NCBI RefSeq assembly: GCF_032595075.1
Contig: NZ_CP118735.1
Location: forward strand, 524,001 to 588,000
Length of the DNA stretch: 64,000 bases
Direction of reading: 5' to 3'
Source of the DNA: Streptococcus sp. 29887
GTDB taxonomy: Bacteria; Bacillota; Bacilli; Lactobacillales; Streptococcaceae
A model generated the notes under the pieces. That model was not told the DNA's origin. It ran no database searches and saw only the letters and a list, made by a program, of their open reading frames with translations. Both the position numbers and the translations under genes were made by a program. Positions 11,144-21,259 of the stretch are shown in pieces (the first letter of the stretch is position 1; every line of letters starts with the position of its first letter).

Positions 11144-11374
11144 ATGGAATCACATTTGGTGAGAATTATCAATCGTCTGGAAGCTATGGCTAACGATGGC
11201 GGTACATTGAAACGTAATTTTGAGCGTGAAGGTGTTGTTGTTGCAGAAGTGGCTTATAGCTATGACGAGGAAAATGGTTCAGTATTTACCTTGCGTGATG
11301 TCGCTGCTCGTGAAACCTATACGTTTGACAGCATTGACTTGATTGCGATGGAAATCTACGAATTGTTGTACTAA
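11144..11374 (+). CDS. DUF1797-like (YkuJ-type) small protein
   Basis: This 76-residue acidic cytoplasmic protein matches my memory of the DUF1797/YkuJ family, small Firmicute proteins of unknown function. It has no membrane segment or cysteine motif. The start has a clear AGGAGAAGGA ribosome-binding site. It is monocistronic: a promoter lies upstream and a strong hairpin terminator (11379-11407) directly follows. Confidence 0.75.
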   Translation: MESHLVRIINRLEAMANDGGTLKRNFEREGVVVAEVAYSYDEENGSVFTLRDVAARETYTFDSIDLIAMEIYELLY

Positions 11375-11378
11375 GAAC

Positions 11379-11407
11379 AAGCTCGAGCACCGATAGGTGC
11401 TTTTTTC
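11379..11407 (+). terminator. Terminator after the DUF1797-like gene
   Basis: The stem AGCACC/GGTGCT with loop GATA is followed by TTTTTT. Confidence 0.85.
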
Positions 11408-11439
11408 TTGCAATAAAATGAATATCTAAGCAAAAACAG

Positions 11440-11467
11440 TTGCATAAATATTCAAAAATGGTATAAT
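11440..11467 (+). promoter_or_regulatory. Promoter of the amino-acid ABC transporter operon
   Basis: TTGCAT (11440-11445), a 16-base spacer and an extended -10 TGGTATAAT (11459-11467) lie about 30 bases upstream of the permease ATG. The TG motif one base before the hexamer supports it. Confidence 0.7.
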
Positions 11468-11498
11468 GGTGTCTAAATCATATTTGAGGAGTGAATGA

Positions 11499-12179
11499 AT
11501 GGATTTTTCTTTCTTGCCTGATTATTGGGCATATTTTAATTATGGGGCCCTTGTAACCCTTATTATCGCTTTTTTCTCGGTTTTCTTTGGTAGTATTTTA
11601 GGGACGCTCTTGGCCTTTGCCCAACGCAGTAGATATAAGGTTCTGGTTTGGCTTGCCAATATTTATGTCTGGATTTTCCGCGGTACTCCAATGGTAGTAC
11701 AGATTATGATTGCCTTTGCCATGACCAATTTTGTTGCACCGACTATCCAAATAGGGATTTTAGATGTAGATTTGACGCGTTTAATTCCAGGGATTATTGT
11801 CATTTCTATGAACTCCGCAGCCTATGTGTCTGAAACCATTCGTGCGGGTATCAATGCTGTGCCAAAGGGTCAATTGGAAGCAGCTTATTCATTAGGTATT
11901 CGTCCAAAACAAGCCATGCGCTATGTCATTATGCCACAGGCTATCAAGAATATTCTCCCTGCTTTGGGAAATGAGTTTGTAACCATTGTTAAGGACAGTT
12001 CGCTCCTATCAACCATTGGTGTTATTGAGTTGTGGAATGGTGCTCAGACAGTTGCGACAACGACTTATCTCACTCAAAGTCCGCTTATTTTTGCAGCCTT
12101 CTATTATTTGATGATGACCAGTATTTTGACCCTAGGCATTCAAGCTCTTGAGAAAAAATTAAACAAGGGAGGACACTAA
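11499..12179 (+). CDS. Amino-acid ABC transporter permease (HisM/GlnP type)
   Basis: This 226-residue polytopic membrane protein is of the polar amino-acid permease family. Five or so hydrophobic segments are visible. The cytoplasmic EAA loop reads [20 protein letters not shown], which docks on the ATPase. It is followed 1 base later by its ATP-binding partner. No substrate-binding protein is fused or encoded next to it, so the binding protein must come from elsewhere. Substrate (glutamine, cystine or another polar amino acid) cannot be decided. Confidence 0.9.
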   Translation: MDFSFLPDYWAYFNYGALVTLIIAFFSVFFGSILGTLLAFAQRSRYKVLVWLANIYVWIFRGTPMVVQIMIAFAMTNFVAPTIQIGILDVDLTRLIPGIIVISMNSAAYVSETIRAGINAVPKGQLEAAYSLGIRPKQAMRYVIMPQAIKNILPALGNEFVTIVKDSSLLSTIGVIELWNGAQTVATTTYLTQSPLIFAAFYYLMMTSILTLGIQALEKKLNKGGH

Positions 12180-12180
12180 G

Positions 12181-12915
12181 ATGACAGAAGCAATTATTTC
12201 CATAAAAGATCTTCATAAGTATTTTGGTGAAAATGAAGTTTTAAAAGGGATTGATTTAGATATCCAGCAAGGTCAAGTGGTTGTCATTATCGGTCCCTCA
12301 GGTTCAGGAAAATCAACTTTCTTGCGTACCATGAATCTCTTAGAGGTGCCGACCAAGGGGACGGTGACTTTTGAAGGGGTCGATATTACGGACAAATCAA
12401 ATGATATTTTCAAGATGCGTGAAAAGATGGGGATGGTTTTCCAGCAGTTTAACCTTTTTCCAAATATGACCGTATTAGAAAATATTACCTTGTCACCTAT
12501 TAAGACAAAAGGAATTGCTAAGGCAGAAGCTGAAGCCAAGGCCAAGGAATTGCTTGAAAAGGTTGGCTTACCGGATAAGGCGGATGCCTATCCACAAAGT
12601 TTATCAGGTGGTCAGCAACAGCGGATTGCCATTGCCCGTGGTTTAGCTATGGATCCAGATGTCTTGCTCTTTGATGAACCAACTTCTGCCCTTGACCCTG
12701 AAATGGTTGGTGAGGTACTTGCGGTTATGCAGGACTTGGCCAAGTCTGGGATGACCATGGTTATCGTAACCCATGAGATGGGCTTTGCGCGTGAAGTGGC
12801 AGACCGTGTTATCTTTATGGATGGAGGCTACATTGTTGAAGATGGAACTCCAGAAGAAGTTTTTGAACACACCAAGGAAGAACGGACCAAGGATTTCTTA
12901 TCCAAAGTCTTGTAA
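12181..12915 (+). CDS. Amino-acid ABC transporter ATP-binding protein (GlnQ type)
   Basis: This 244-residue ABC ATPase has Walker [10 protein letters not shown] (about residues 38-46), Q-loop [11 protein letters not shown], signature LSGGQQQR and Walker [14 protein letters not shown] with the switch histidine in VTHEMGFA. It powers import through the adjacent permease. A terminator (12919-12944) closes the two-gene operon. Confidence 0.93.
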   Translation: MTEAIISIKDLHKYFGENEVLKGIDLDIQQGQVVVIIGPSGSGKSTFLRTMNLLEVPTKGTVTFEGVDITDKSNDIFKMREKMGMVFQQFNLFPNMTVLENITLSPIKTKGIAKAEAEAKAKELLEKVGLPDKADAYPQSLSGGQQQRIAIARGLAMDPDVLLFDEPTSALDPEMVGEVLAVMQDLAKSGMTMVIVTHEMGFAREVADRVIFMDGGYIVEDGTPEEVFEHTKEERTKDFLSKVL

Positions 12916-12918
12916 AGG

Positions 12919-12944
12919 AACTCCGACATTGTTCGGAGTTTTTT
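12919..12944 (+). terminator. Terminator of the ABC operon
   Basis: The stem AACTCCGA/TCGGAGTT with a 6-base loop runs into TTTTTT. Confidence 0.88.
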
Positions 12945-13030
12945 GCTGTTTTCAGATGAATTGGGTGAGAACCTAGTCAAATCAGTGGAAAATAGGGTAT
13001 AATGAAGAAAAAATGAGGAGATTTTAAGCA

Positions 13031-13879
13031 ATGACAGTGATTGATGGAAAGGCCTTGGCAGCCAAAATGCAGGCAGCTCTGGCAGAAAAAACAGCTCGAT
13101 TAAAAGTGGAAAAGGGCCTGGTACCAGGCTTGGTCGTTATTTTGGTTGGAGAAGACCCAGCCAGCCAGGTCTATGTCCGAAATAAAGAACGTTCAGCCCT
13201 TGCAGCTGGTTTCAAGAGTGAGGTTGTACGAGTGCCAGCTAGCATTTCAGAAGATGAACTTTTGGAATTGATTGAGCGCTACAATCAAGATGATGCATGG
13301 CATGGGATCTTGGTACAGTTGCCACTACCAGCCCATATCAGTGAAGAGAAAGTCTTGTTAGCCATTGATCCAGACAAGGATGTGGACGGTTTCCACCCGA
13401 CCAACATGGGTAAATTCTGGTCAGGCCACCCGGTAATGATTCCATCCACACCCGCAGGGATTATGGAAATGTTTAAGGAATACCAGATAGATTTAGAAGG
13501 CAAGTCAGCTCTGGTTATCGGTCGTTCCAACATCGTTGGGAAACCTATGGCTCAGCTCCTTTTGGATGCCAATGCAACTGTAACCATTGCTCATTCACGT
13601 ACAAAAAATCTTGCAGAATTGGCTTGTCAATCGGATATTTTAGTCGTTGCAATTGGTCGTGGACATTTTGTAACCAAGGAATTTGTCAAGCCAGGTGCAG
13701 TAGTGATTGACGTGGGTATGAATCGTGATGAAAATGGCAAACTGATTGGGGATGTCAAATATGATGAAGTAGCAGAAGTTGCTAGCCATATTACCCCTGT
13801 TCCAGGTGGAGTTGGCCCTATGACCATTACCATGCTCATGGAGCAGACCTTCGAGGCTTGTGTCAGAAGTGGGAAATAG
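13031..13879 (+). CDS. folD: Methylenetetrahydrofolate dehydrogenase/cyclohydrolase FolD
   Basis: This bifunctional enzyme interconverts 5,10-methylene-, methenyl- and 10-formyl-tetrahydrofolate in one-carbon metabolism using NADP. It is 282 residues. Visible motifs are the catalytic-lysine region [10 protein letters not shown], the QLPLP block, DKDVDGFHP and the Rossmann segment [17 protein letters not shown], with the C-terminal [17 protein letters not shown] lies at 12998-13003. A weak hairpin (GAGGT/ACCTC then T-run) ends at about 13919. Confidence 0.96.
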   Translation: MTVIDGKALAAKMQAALAEKTARLKVEKGLVPGLVVILVGEDPASQVYVRNKERSALAAGFKSEVVRVPASISEDELLELIERYNQDDAWHGILVQLPLPAHISEEKVLLAIDPDKDVDGFHPTNMGKFWSGHPVMIPSTPAGIMEMFKEYQIDLEGKSALVIGRSNIVGKPMAQLLLDANATVTIAHSRTKNLAELACQSDILVVAIGRGHFVTKEFVKPGAVVIDVGMNRDENGKLIGDVKYDEVAEVASHITPVPGGVGPMTITMLMEQTFEACVRSGK

Positions 13880-13926
13880 GTAAGTAGGCGAGGTTGGCAA
13901 GAGCTGACCTCATTTTTTTATAAGAA

Positions 13927-13956
13927 AATCCCCAGTCATGAAACTGGGGATTGCTT
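13927..13956 (-). terminator. Terminator of the zinc metallopeptidase gene
   Basis: AATCCCCAGT pairs with ACTGGGGATT. On the minus strand it is followed by a T-rich stretch, starting just after the stop codon. Confidence 0.75.
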
Positions 13957-14865
13957 TTATGGATTGCTTACTGAGAAGGTGTCGGCGTGGGCAAGGTCAC
14001 CATAGGTATATCCAAGGTTAAACCATTTTTTACGTTGCTCAGAAGTACCGTGGGTGAAACTATCTGGGACAGTACGGCCGTAGGCTTCTTGTTGAAGAGT
14101 GTCATCACCAACTGCATGGGCAGCATTCATGGCTTCATCAATATCGCCAACGTCTAAGATACCCTGACCATCGACATATTTGGCCCAGGCTCCTGCATAG
14201 TAGTCAGCTTGCAATTCTAGACGGACATTGAGGGCATTGCCTTCCTTGTCTGATAATTGAGCACGTTTTTGGTGGTAGGCACCAAGGACTTCCAATTCAT
14301 TTTGGACATGGTGACCAACTTCATGAGCGATGACATAGGCCATGGCAAAGTCACCAGCAGCCTTGTATTTGCTAGATAATTCCTGATAGAAAGATGTATC
14401 AATATAAATATTTCGGTCAGCTGAACAATAGAAGGGGCCGGCTTGAGCAGAACCGGTTCCACAGCCTGTTTGGGTCTGGTCCGTATAGAAAACAAGGGTT
14501 GGTGCTTGGTAGGTTAGACCATTTCTTGCAAACTCTTGTGTCCAAAAATCTTCTGTTGAGGCCAGTACCTTACTCATGAATTCTGCATCTGCGTCAGAAA
14601 CACTGCTACCGCTTGTCGTAACCTGGCTAGACTGATAAGGATTGGTGTTGGTTGTTGGTGAAAGTAGGCCACCTAGATTGGACATGCCACCAAAAGCAAA
14701 TAGGAGGACCACTAGCACCAATTTTCCCTTCCAACCTAGACGGGAGAAGAGCAAGCTTAGTAAGAGATTTCCGCCAGCTGAACCACCAGAGAAAGACGGA
14801 CCTGAGCTTCTTTGTCCCCTGCGGTCTTCAATATTGGAACTTTTTCGTAAATCGTCAATTTTCAT
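13957..14865 (-). CDS. Neutral zinc metallopeptidase, membrane anchored
   Basis: This protein of the YpfJ/KPN_00247-type putative zinc peptidase family has a charged N-terminus, a single transmembrane segment at about residues 40-68 and a large extracellular domain. The zinc motif HEVGHH lies at about residue 181, downstream of the family blocks FYCSADRNIYID and FAMAYVIAHE. The second ATG at 14865 (MKIDDLRKS) is preferred because AAGGAG lies 6 bases upstream; the ATG at 14868 would be only 3 bases from it. This gives 302 residues. Its biological substrate is unknown. Confidence 0.88.
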   Translation of the reverse strand: MKIDDLRKSSNIEDRRGQRSSGPSFSGGSAGGNLLLSLLFSRLGWKGKLVLVVLLFAFGGMSNLGGLLSPTTNTNPYQSSQVTTSGSSVSDADAEFMSKVLASTEDFWTQEFARNGLTYQAPTLVFYTDQTQTGCGTGSAQAGPFYCSADRNIYIDTSFYQELSSKYKAAGDFAMAYVIAHEVGHHVQNELEVLGAYHQKRAQLSDKEGNALNVRLELQADYYAGAWAKYVDGQGILDVGDIDEAMNAAHAVGDDTLQQEAYGRTVPDSFTHGTSEQRKKWFNLGYTYGDLAHADTFSVSNP

Positions 14866-14993
14866 CATAAACTCCTTAGAACCTGTTATCAAGTTCCTAT
14901 TTTCTCACAAACTATTATATAGCAAATTGCAGAAAAAAACACAGGAAAGCTATTGGAAATGATGTGTCCAGTTCTGTATAAATGTGCAATTTT

Positions 14994-15002
14994 TGGTATA
15001 AT
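14994..15002 (+). promoter_or_regulatory. Extended -10 promoter of the xseA operon
   Basis: TGGTATAAT precedes the xseA ATG by 28 bases. No good -35 hexamer is visible, as is common for extended -10 promoters. Confidence 0.6.
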
Positions 15003-15030
15003 AGTAGAGATACAGACAGAAGGAGTGGAC

Positions 15031-16374
15031 ATGGTTGAATATTTAACGGTTAGCCATCTAACCAAGTATTTAAAATTAAAATTTGACCGAGATCCTTATT
15101 TGGAGAAGGTCTATTTAACAGGGCAAGTGTCCAATTTCCGCAAACGACCTAGCCATCAATATTTTTCGCTCAAGGATGATAAGGCAATCATTCAGGCGAC
15201 CATGTGGGCTGGTGTCTATAAAAATCTGGGCTTTGATCTTGAAGAGGGAATGAAAATCAATGTGGTCGGGCGTGTGCAATTGTACGAGCCTAGTGGTGCT
15301 TATTCCATCATAATTGAAAAGGCAGAGCCAGATGGTATTGGAGCCTTGGCTATCAAGTTTGAACAGCTCAAACAAGCTCTGACCCAGGAAGGCCTGTTTA
15401 AACAGGAATTCAAGCAGGAATTGCCACGGTTTACTAAGAAAATCGGTGTCATTACCAGTCCTAGCGGAGCGGTCATTCAAGATATTATTACCACAGTCAG
15501 TCGGCGGTTTCCTGGTGTGGAAATAGTCCTCTATCCGACCAAGGTGCAAGGAGATGGGGCTGCTCAAGAAGTTGTTGCCAATATCCAAAGAGCCAATGAG
15601 CGTGATGATTTGGATGTCCTCATTGTTGGTCGTGGTGGTGGTTCTATTGAAGACCTGTGGGCTTTCAATGAGGAAATAGTGGTTCGGGCTATTTTTGAAT
15701 CTCGTATTCCTATCATTTCCAGTGTGGGTCACGAAACGGATACAACTCTGGCAGACTTTGTGGCAGACCGAAGGGCAGCCACTCCGACAGCTGCAGCAGA
15801 ATTGGCGACCCCTGTGACCAAGGCAGACTTACTGGGCTATTTAAATCAGCAGGAAAATCGAGCCTATCAGGCCATGACCAATCGCTTGAAATTCCTGAGA
15901 GGGCAGGTTGAGAAAATTAGTCAGTCAGTTATGTTCCGCCAGCCTGAACGCTTATACGATGGTTATTTGCAAAAATTAGACCGCTTGACCAATCAATTGC
16001 AGACACGGATGAAAGAAGTATATAGCCAGCAGAAACAGGCTAGCTTATTACTCAATCAACGCCTACAAGGCTTACAACTTGGCCGTAAAGTCGAGAGTTT
16101 CCAAGAAAGAATTATCCAGCAGGAACGACTCTTGAAGAGCAATATGGCCAATATCTATGACAATAAGATGTCCAAGGCAGACAAGCTGATTGAGGCACTG
16201 ACCATGCTGGACACCAGTCGCATTGTGGCTCGTGGTTATGCCATGCTTTTACAAGATGGTCGGGTCCTAGACAGTGTGGAAACTATACAAAAGGGTGAAC
16301 ACCTGACCATTCAGATGAAGGATGGTCAACTTGATGCGGAGGTAAAACATGTCCAAAAAGACAAAAACATTTGA
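15031..16374 (+). CDS. xseA: Exodeoxyribonuclease VII large subunit
   Basis: XseA is the catalytic subunit of the single-strand-specific exonuclease VII, used in mismatch and damage repair. An OB-fold DNA-binding domain occupies about residues 1-100, followed by the catalytic core with [29 protein letters not shown] and [20 protein letters not shown] long coiled coil leads to the C-terminus. The ATG at 15031 ([10 protein letters not shown]) is preceded by AAGGAG; frame upstream of it lacks homology. It is 447 residues. It opens a close-packed operon and overlaps xseB by 26 bases. Confidence 0.95.
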   Translation: MVEYLTVSHLTKYLKLKFDRDPYLEKVYLTGQVSNFRKRPSHQYFSLKDDKAIIQATMWAGVYKNLGFDLEEGMKINVVGRVQLYEPSGAYSIIIEKAEPDGIGALAIKFEQLKQALTQEGLFKQEFKQELPRFTKKIGVITSPSGAVIQDIITTVSRRFPGVEIVLYPTKVQGDGAAQEVVANIQRANERDDLDVLIVGRGGGSIEDLWAFNEEIVVRAIFESRIPIISSVGHETDTTLADFVADRRAATPTAAAELATPVTKADLLGYLNQQENRAYQAMTNRLKFLRGQVEKISQSVMFRQPERLYDGYLQKLDRLTNQLQTRMKEVYSQQKQASLLLNQRLQGLQLGRKVESFQERIIQQERLLKSNMANIYDNKMSKADKLIEALTMLDTSRIVARGYAMLLQDGRVLDSVETIQKGEHLTIQMKDGQLDAEVKHVQKDKNI

Positions 16375-16564
16375 AGAAAATTTAGCTGAATTAGAAGGAA
16401 TTGTAACCAAATTGGAGCGTGGGGATGTAGCCTTGGAAGAGGCACTTGCCGAGTTTCAAAAGGGTATGGTTTTATCTAAGGATTTACAAAAGACACTTGC
16501 TGAAGCGGAAAAGACCTTGGTCAAGGTCATGCAGGCGGATGGAAGTGAAGCGGAGATGAACTAA
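16349..16564 (+). CDS. xseB: Exodeoxyribonuclease VII small subunit
   Basis: This 71-residue helical protein has the XseB signature [19 protein letters not shown]. It assembles on the coiled coils of XseA to form active exonuclease VII. It overlaps xseA by 26 bases, and its stop TAA shares one base with the next ATG (TAATG), so all three genes are translationally coupled. Confidence 0.95.
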   Translation: MSKKTKTFEENLAELEGIVTKLERGDVALEEALAEFQKGMVLSKDLQKTLAEAEKTLVKVMQADGSEAEMN

Positions 16565-17433
16565 TGGGAGCCAGTAAATTGCAGCGACTTGAGGAAACCA
16601 TGGCAGACTTTTACCAACTTCAGGTAGCTGAGCGGCTCAATCAAGCGGTTCTTTATTCGCTACAGGCTGGCGGGAAACGAATTCGTCCCTTGCTCCTTTT
16701 GACGCTTTTGGAAGCTTTTGGAGTGACCTTGCAAAAAGCTCATTACCAAGTGGCTGCCTGTGTCGAGCTCATTCACACTGGTAGTCTGATACATGATGAT
16801 CTGCCAGCCATGGACGATGATGATTACCGTCGGGGACGTTTGACCAACCATAAGAAATTCGACGAAGCGACAGCTATTTTAGCAGGGGACAGTCTATTTT
16901 TAGATCCTTTTGGATTTTTGGCTCAGGTAGATTTGCCAGCTGAGACCATCCTTGCTCTCGTGAGAGAGCTTTCTCAGGCATCTGGGACTTTTGGAATGGT
17001 TGCTGGTCAGGTCTTGGATATGGCAGGCGAGGGACAAAAATTATCTCTCGAACAATTACAAGCCATCCATGCCAATAAGACTGGAAAATTATTGACCTTT
17101 CCCTTTGTCGCAGCTGGTTTGATTGCTGGACAGTCAGATGAGGTTATCCACCATTTGCGAAAAGCAGGTCAATTAGTCGGTCTAGCCTTTCAGGTGCGGG
17201 ATGATATATTGGATGTGACGGCCACTTTTGAGGAAATCGGAAAAACACCTCAAAAGGATCTATTGGCAGAGAAGTCTACCTACCCAGCTCTGATGGGCTT
17301 GGAGGCCTCAAAAGTCTTTCTAGAAGACAGCCTGAATCAAGCAAGCAGTGAGCTAGATCAAGTGGCTCAACTAGTCCCATTTTCAAGAGAAGAAATCAAA
17401 AAAATCATAGAAAGTTTACGAATCAATGGCTAA
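16564..17433 (+). CDS. ispA: Polyprenyl synthase (farnesyl diphosphate synthase type)
   Basis: This enzyme condenses isopentenyl diphosphate units to geranyl/farnesyl diphosphate for lipid carrier synthesis. The first aspartate-rich motif is DDLPAMDDDD at about residue 78, and the second is DDILD at about 213. The K/R and H substrate residues lie in GGKRIRP and VELIHTGSLIHDD. It is 289 residues. Location between xseB and tlyA is standard in Firmicutes. Confidence 0.95.
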   Translation: MGASKLQRLEETMADFYQLQVAERLNQAVLYSLQAGGKRIRPLLLLTLLEAFGVTLQKAHYQVAACVELIHTGSLIHDDLPAMDDDDYRRGRLTNHKKFDEATAILAGDSLFLDPFGFLAQVDLPAETILALVRELSQASGTFGMVAGQVLDMAGEGQKLSLEQLQAIHANKTGKLLTFPFVAAGLIAGQSDEVIHHLRKAGQLVGLAFQVRDDILDVTATFEEIGKTPQKDLLAEKSTYPALMGLEASKVFLEDSLNQASSELDQVAQLVPFSREEIKKIIESLRING

Positions 17434-18247
17434 GGAAAGAGTAGATGTACTGGCTTACAAACAGGGGCTTTTTGAAACCAGAGAGCAGGCCAAGCGCGGT
17501 GTTATGGCAGGGCTAGTGGTATCGGTCATCAATGGCGAACGCTACGACAAACCAGGCGAGAAGATTGACGAGGGAATTGAGCTTAAACTCAAGGGCGAAA
17601 AACTCAAGTATGTCAGCCGTGGTGGTCTGAAATTGGAAAAGGCCTTGCAGGTTTTCGACCTATCAGTTGAGGGGCAAACGACCATTGATATTGGAGCTTC
17701 TACAGGTGGTTTTACGGATGTCATGTTGCAGGCTGGCGCCAAGCAGGTCTATGCTGTTGATGTCGGAACCAATCAACTGGCTTGGAAATTGCGCCAGGAC
17801 GAGCGTGTCATCAGCATGGAACAGTACAATTTCCGTTATGCTGAGTTGGCGGATTTTGAAGTGGGTCAGCCAAGTTTTGCTTCGATTGATGTCAGTTTTA
17901 TCTCTCTAGGCTTGATTTTACCAGCCCTTCACGGTATTTTGGCAGACGGTGGTCAGGTCGTGGCCTTGGTTAAACCCCAATTTGAAGCAGGTCGGGAGCA
18001 TATCGGTAAGAACGGGATTGTCAAGGATAAGGCAGTTCACATCAAGGTCTTGGAGGATGTGACTGCTATGGCTGTCGCAACCGGTTTTTCTGTAAAGAGC
18101 CTTAGTTTTTCACCTGTTCAAGGCGGTCATGGCAACACGGAATTTTTAGCTCATTTGGAGAAATCAAGCCAGCCTAGCCCGATTGAACACAGTGAAATAA
18201 GAAATATAGTCGATCAAGCACACGAGGAATTTAAGAAGGATGAATAA
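17426..18247 (+). CDS. tlyA: TlyA-family rRNA 2'-O-methyltransferase
   Basis: TlyA has an N-terminal S4 RNA-binding domain (about residues 1-60, RVDVLAYKQGLFETREQAKR) and an FtsJ-like methyltransferase domain. The SAM-binding motif is TIDIGASTGGFTDVMLQ, and the motif-IV-like segment is ALVKPQFEAGR. Family members methylate ribosomal RNA, and some were originally described as haemolysins. It is 273 residues and overlaps ispA and argR by 8 bases each. Confidence 0.93.
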   Translation: MAKERVDVLAYKQGLFETREQAKRGVMAGLVVSVINGERYDKPGEKIDEGIELKLKGEKLKYVSRGGLKLEKALQVFDLSVEGQTTIDIGASTGGFTDVMLQAGAKQVYAVDVGTNQLAWKLRQDERVISMEQYNFRYAELADFEVGQPSFASIDVSFISLGLILPALHGILADGGQVVALVKPQFEAGREHIGKNGIVKDKAVHIKVLEDVTAMAVATGFSVKSLSFSPVQGGHGNTEFLAHLEKSSQPSPIEHSEIRNIVDQAHEEFKKDE

Positions 18248-18665
18248 ACGAGAACGATTAGAAGTCATTAAAGATTTGGTAGTCCGATTTCCCATTGATA
18301 CTCAGGAAGAAATTGTGGAACGCTTGGAAGCCTTGGGGGTTCATGCAACCCAGGCTACGGTGTCCCGTGATATCAAGGAATTAGGCATTATCAAGGTTCC
18401 ATCAGCTGACAAGGGATATGTCTATGGCTTGCCCAAAAGTAGCCTAGTCAAGGTCAAGTCCAATAATATTCTTGACTTTGCAGTCATGGACAAGATGGTC
18501 AACTTAAAATTGGTACCAGGGAGTGCAACGGTCGTAAAAAGGCAGATTTGTGAGTATTTCCAAGAGGAAATCTTCTCGATTATTGCTGATGATGACAGTA
18601 TTCTGCTCATTCTGAAGGACCAGGAAACCATCCCCAATTTAGAACGTACGATAAAAGGGTGGTAG
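18240..18665 (+). CDS. argR: Arginine repressor ArgR
   Basis: This hexameric arginine-sensing regulator has an N-terminal winged helix (about residues 1-70, with ATQATVSRDIKELGI as recognition region) and a C-terminal oligomerisation/arginine-binding domain with PGSATVVKRQI and IADDDSILLI. It is 141 residues, slightly short of the usual 150 or so. It precedes recN in the conserved tlyA-argR-recN order, where it is commonly named ahrC/argR. Confidence 0.93.
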   Translation: MNKRERLEVIKDLVVRFPIDTQEEIVERLEALGVHATQATVSRDIKELGIIKVPSADKGYVYGLPKSSLVKVKSNNILDFAVMDKMVNLKLVPGSATVVKRQICEYFQEEIFSIIADDDSILLILKDQETIPNLERTIKGW

Positions 18666-18668
18666 GTC

Positions 18669-20330
18669 ATGTTATTAGAAGTTTCGATTAAGAATTTTGC
18701 CATTATTGAACAGGTATCCCTCAATTTTGAAAAGGGGATGACCATCCTATCTGGTGAAACGGGGGCCGGAAAGTCCATCATCATCGATGCCATGAACCTG
18801 ATGTTAGGGGCGCGTGCGACGACGGATGTTATTCGCCACGGAGCAGCCAAGGCGGAGATTGAGGGGCTTTTTTCCTTTGAAAATAGCAGAGCTCTGGAAC
18901 AGATTTTGAGTGAACAGGGGATTGAAGTTGCGGACGAACTCATTATCCGTCGGGAAATCCTACAAAATGGCCGTTCGGTCAGCCGTGTCAATGGGCAGAT
19001 GGTTAATTTATCTGTCTTGAAACAAATCGGTCAGCACCTAGTGGACATCCACGGCCAACATGACCAGGAAGAATTGATGAAGGCCCAGCACCATATCCGT
19101 CTTTTAGACAGCTTTGGAGAAGATGAGTTTTGGGCTTTAAAAGACCGCTATCAGACCACTTTTGATGCCTATCGTAGCCTCCGCAAACGAGTGCTCGAAA
19201 AGCAGAAAAATGAGCAGGAGCATAAGGCCCGCATTGAGATGCTGGAATACCAAATTGCTGAGATTGAAGCAGCAGACCTGCAGTCTGGCGAGGATGTTCA
19301 GCTCAATCAAGAGCGGGATAAGTTACTCAATCACAAGCAGATTGCGGATACCTTGACCAATGCCTATGCTCTGTTGGACAATGAAGATTTTTCAAGTTTG
19401 AACAACCTTCGTTCAGCCATGGGGGACCTGCAAAGCTTAGAAGAATTTGACCCAGAATACCAGCAGCTTTCTAGCAGTCTGACAGAAGCCTACTATGTCG
19501 TTGAAGATGTGACCAAGCGCCTCAGTGATGTGGTGGATAATCTAGACTTCGATGGCAATCGCCTGTTGCAGCTAGAAAGTCGGTTGGATTTGCTCCACAC
19601 CATTACTAAAAAATACGGTGGAACGGTCGATGATGTCTTGGATTATTTTGCTAAGATCAGCGAAGAATACAATCTTCTAACAGGAAATGACCTATCTGGA
19701 GATGACTTGGAAGTGCAACTCAAGACCATGGAGAAGGAATTAGTGACCTTAGCTAGTCAGCTCAGCCAGTCCCGACATGAATTGGCCCAGTTGCTGGAAG
19801 AGATTATCCGTCAAGAATTACAAGACTTGTATATGGAAAAGGCTCGCTTCCAGGTTCGTTTTGCCAAGGGTAAGTTTAACCGAGAGGGGAATGAAATGGT
19901 GGAGTTTTACATCTCTACCAACCCTGGTGAAGACTTCAAGCCTTTGGTCAAGGTTGCTTCGGGTGGGGAATTATCCCGCTTGATGTTAGCTATTAAGTCA
20001 GCCTTTGCTCGTAAGGAAGGCAAGACTTCTATCGTCTTTGACGAGGTGGATACAGGAGTTTCAGGCCGTGTTGCCCAGGCCATTGCCCAGAAGATTTATA
20101 AAATTGGACAATATGGTCAGGTCTTGGCTATCTCACATTTGCCACAGGTGATTGCCATCGCGGATTATCAGTTCTTTATTGAGAAAATATCTGATGACCA
20201 CTCGACTGTTTCCCGCGTCCGCCTTTTGACCAAAGAGGAGCGTATCGAGGAAATCGCCAAGATGTTGGCAGGTGACAAGATTACGGATGCAGCCCGTAGC
20301 CAAGCAAAAGAATTGGTTGAAAAAGGTTAG
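18669..20330 (+). CDS. recN: DNA repair protein RecN
   Basis: RecN is an SMC-like ATPase acting early in double-strand-break repair. The N-terminal Walker A is GETGAGKS at residues 29-36. Long coiled coils occupy roughly 150-370, and the C-terminal half carries the ABC signature VASGGELSRLMLAIKSAF and Walker B SIVFDEVDTGVSGR. It is 553 residues. A hairpin terminator follows directly at 20323-20346. Confidence 0.96.
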   Translation: MLLEVSIKNFAIIEQVSLNFEKGMTILSGETGAGKSIIIDAMNLMLGARATTDVIRHGAAKAEIEGLFSFENSRALEQILSEQGIEVADELIIRREILQNGRSVSRVNGQMVNLSVLKQIGQHLVDIHGQHDQEELMKAQHHIRLLDSFGEDEFWALKDRYQTTFDAYRSLRKRVLEKQKNEQEHKARIEMLEYQIAEIEAADLQSGEDVQLNQERDKLLNHKQIADTLTNAYALLDNEDFSSLNNLRSAMGDLQSLEEFDPEYQQLSSSLTEAYYVVEDVTKRLSDVVDNLDFDGNRLLQLESRLDLLHTITKKYGGTVDDVLDYFAKISEEYNLLTGNDLSGDDLEVQLKTMEKELVTLASQLSQSRHELAQLLEEIIRQELQDLYMEKARFQVRFAKGKFNREGNEMVEFYISTNPGEDFKPLVKVASGGELSRLMLAIKSAFARKEGKTSIVFDEVDTGVSGRVAQAIAQKIYKIGQYGQVLAISHLPQVIAIADYQFFIEKISDDHSTVSRVRLLTKEERIEEIAKMLAGDKITDAARSQAKELVEKG

Positions 20331-20346
20331 GCAACTAGCCTTTTTT
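20323..20346 (+). terminator. Terminator of the xseA-recN operon
   Basis: AAGGTTA pairs with TAGCCTT (one G-T pair) around a 6-base loop and runs into TTTT. It overlaps the end of recN. Confidence 0.7.
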
Positions 20347-20425
20347 GCTTTTGTTTTTATGTTTATTTTTAGCTTGAAATTTGTTATAATAAAGGATAAT
20401 ACAGAAGAGAACGGAAGGACACTTG

Positions 20426-21259
20426 ATGATGAAGATTAAAATTGTAACAGATTCTAGTACTACAATAGAAGCTGGTTTGGCTAAGGAGTTGGGGATTACC
20501 ATCATTCCTTTGTCTGTTATGGTGGATGGGGTTGTCTATTCAGATAGCGACTTATCAGAAGGTGAGTTTCTCGAATTGATGAGAGGAGCCAAGCACTTAC
20601 CGAAGACCAGTCAACCACCGGTAGGTCTTTTTGCGGAAACATTTAGCCAATTAGCTAAAGATGGTAGTCAGATTATTGCGATCCTTCTTTCTCATGCCTT
20701 GTCAGGAACGGTTGAAGCAGCCCGTCAAGGAGCTACCTTGTCTGGTGCAGATGTGACTGTTCTGGACTCTGGCTTTACCGACCAGGCAGCAAAATTTCAG
20801 GTAGTGGAAGCGGCTAGACTGGCACAAGCTGGTGCTAACAAGGAAGAAATCCTTACGGCCATTGAAGAGGTCAAAGATAAGACTGAACTATATATCGGGG
20901 TATCTACCCTAGAAAATCTTGTCAAGGGCGGTCGTATCGGTCGTGTACAAGGCATGCTTAGTAGCCTGCTTAACATCCGTGTTATCATGGAAATGAAGAA
21001 TCATCAATTAACTCCGATTGTAAAAGGACGTGGCAATAAGGCGTTCAAAAAATGGTTGGATGAATTTGCAATCGGTCTGAACAATAAAGATCTTGCAGAA
21101 ATTGGTATTTCCTACTCAGGTAAGGCGGACTTTGCCAATGAAATAAAAGACTTGCTCCAGCCCCATGTAGAAACAGATATTTCTGTATTGGAAACAGGTT
21201 CCATCATCCAAACCCACACTGGTGAAGATGCCTGGGCTATCCTAGTTCGCTATGAATAA
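20426..21259 (+). CDS. DegV-family fatty-acid-binding protein
   Basis: DegV/FakB-type proteins bind a fatty acid and present it to the kinase FakA for phosphorylation. The N-terminal VTDSSTTI motif, PPVGLFAE block, SGTVEAAR and [18 protein letters not shown] fit the family. It is about 277 residues. Three potential starts lie in a row (TTG 20423, ATG 20426, ATG 20429); AAGGA is 6 bases before the first ATG, so I use 20426. An extended -10 TGTTATAAT lies at 20382-20390. It overlaps the next gene by 8 bases. Confidence 0.9.
   Translation: MMKIKIVTDSSTTIEAGLAKELGITIIPLSVMVDGVVYSDSDLSEGEFLELMRGAKHLPKTSQPPVGLFAETFSQLAKDGSQIIAILLSHALSGTVEAARQGATLSGADVTVLDSGFTDQAAKFQVVEAARLAQAGANKEEILTAIEEVKDKTELYIGVSTLENLVKGGRIGRVQGMLSSLLNIRVIMEMKNHQLTPIVKGRGNKAFKKWLDEFAIGLNNKDLAEIGISYSGKADFANEIKDLLQPHVETDISVLETGSIIQTHTGEDAWAILVRYE

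Noticed and set aside
11499..12915. Missing substrate-binding protein as a deletion
   Set aside because: A promoter and a terminator tightly frame the two genes, so a two-gene operon with a remote binding protein is more likely.
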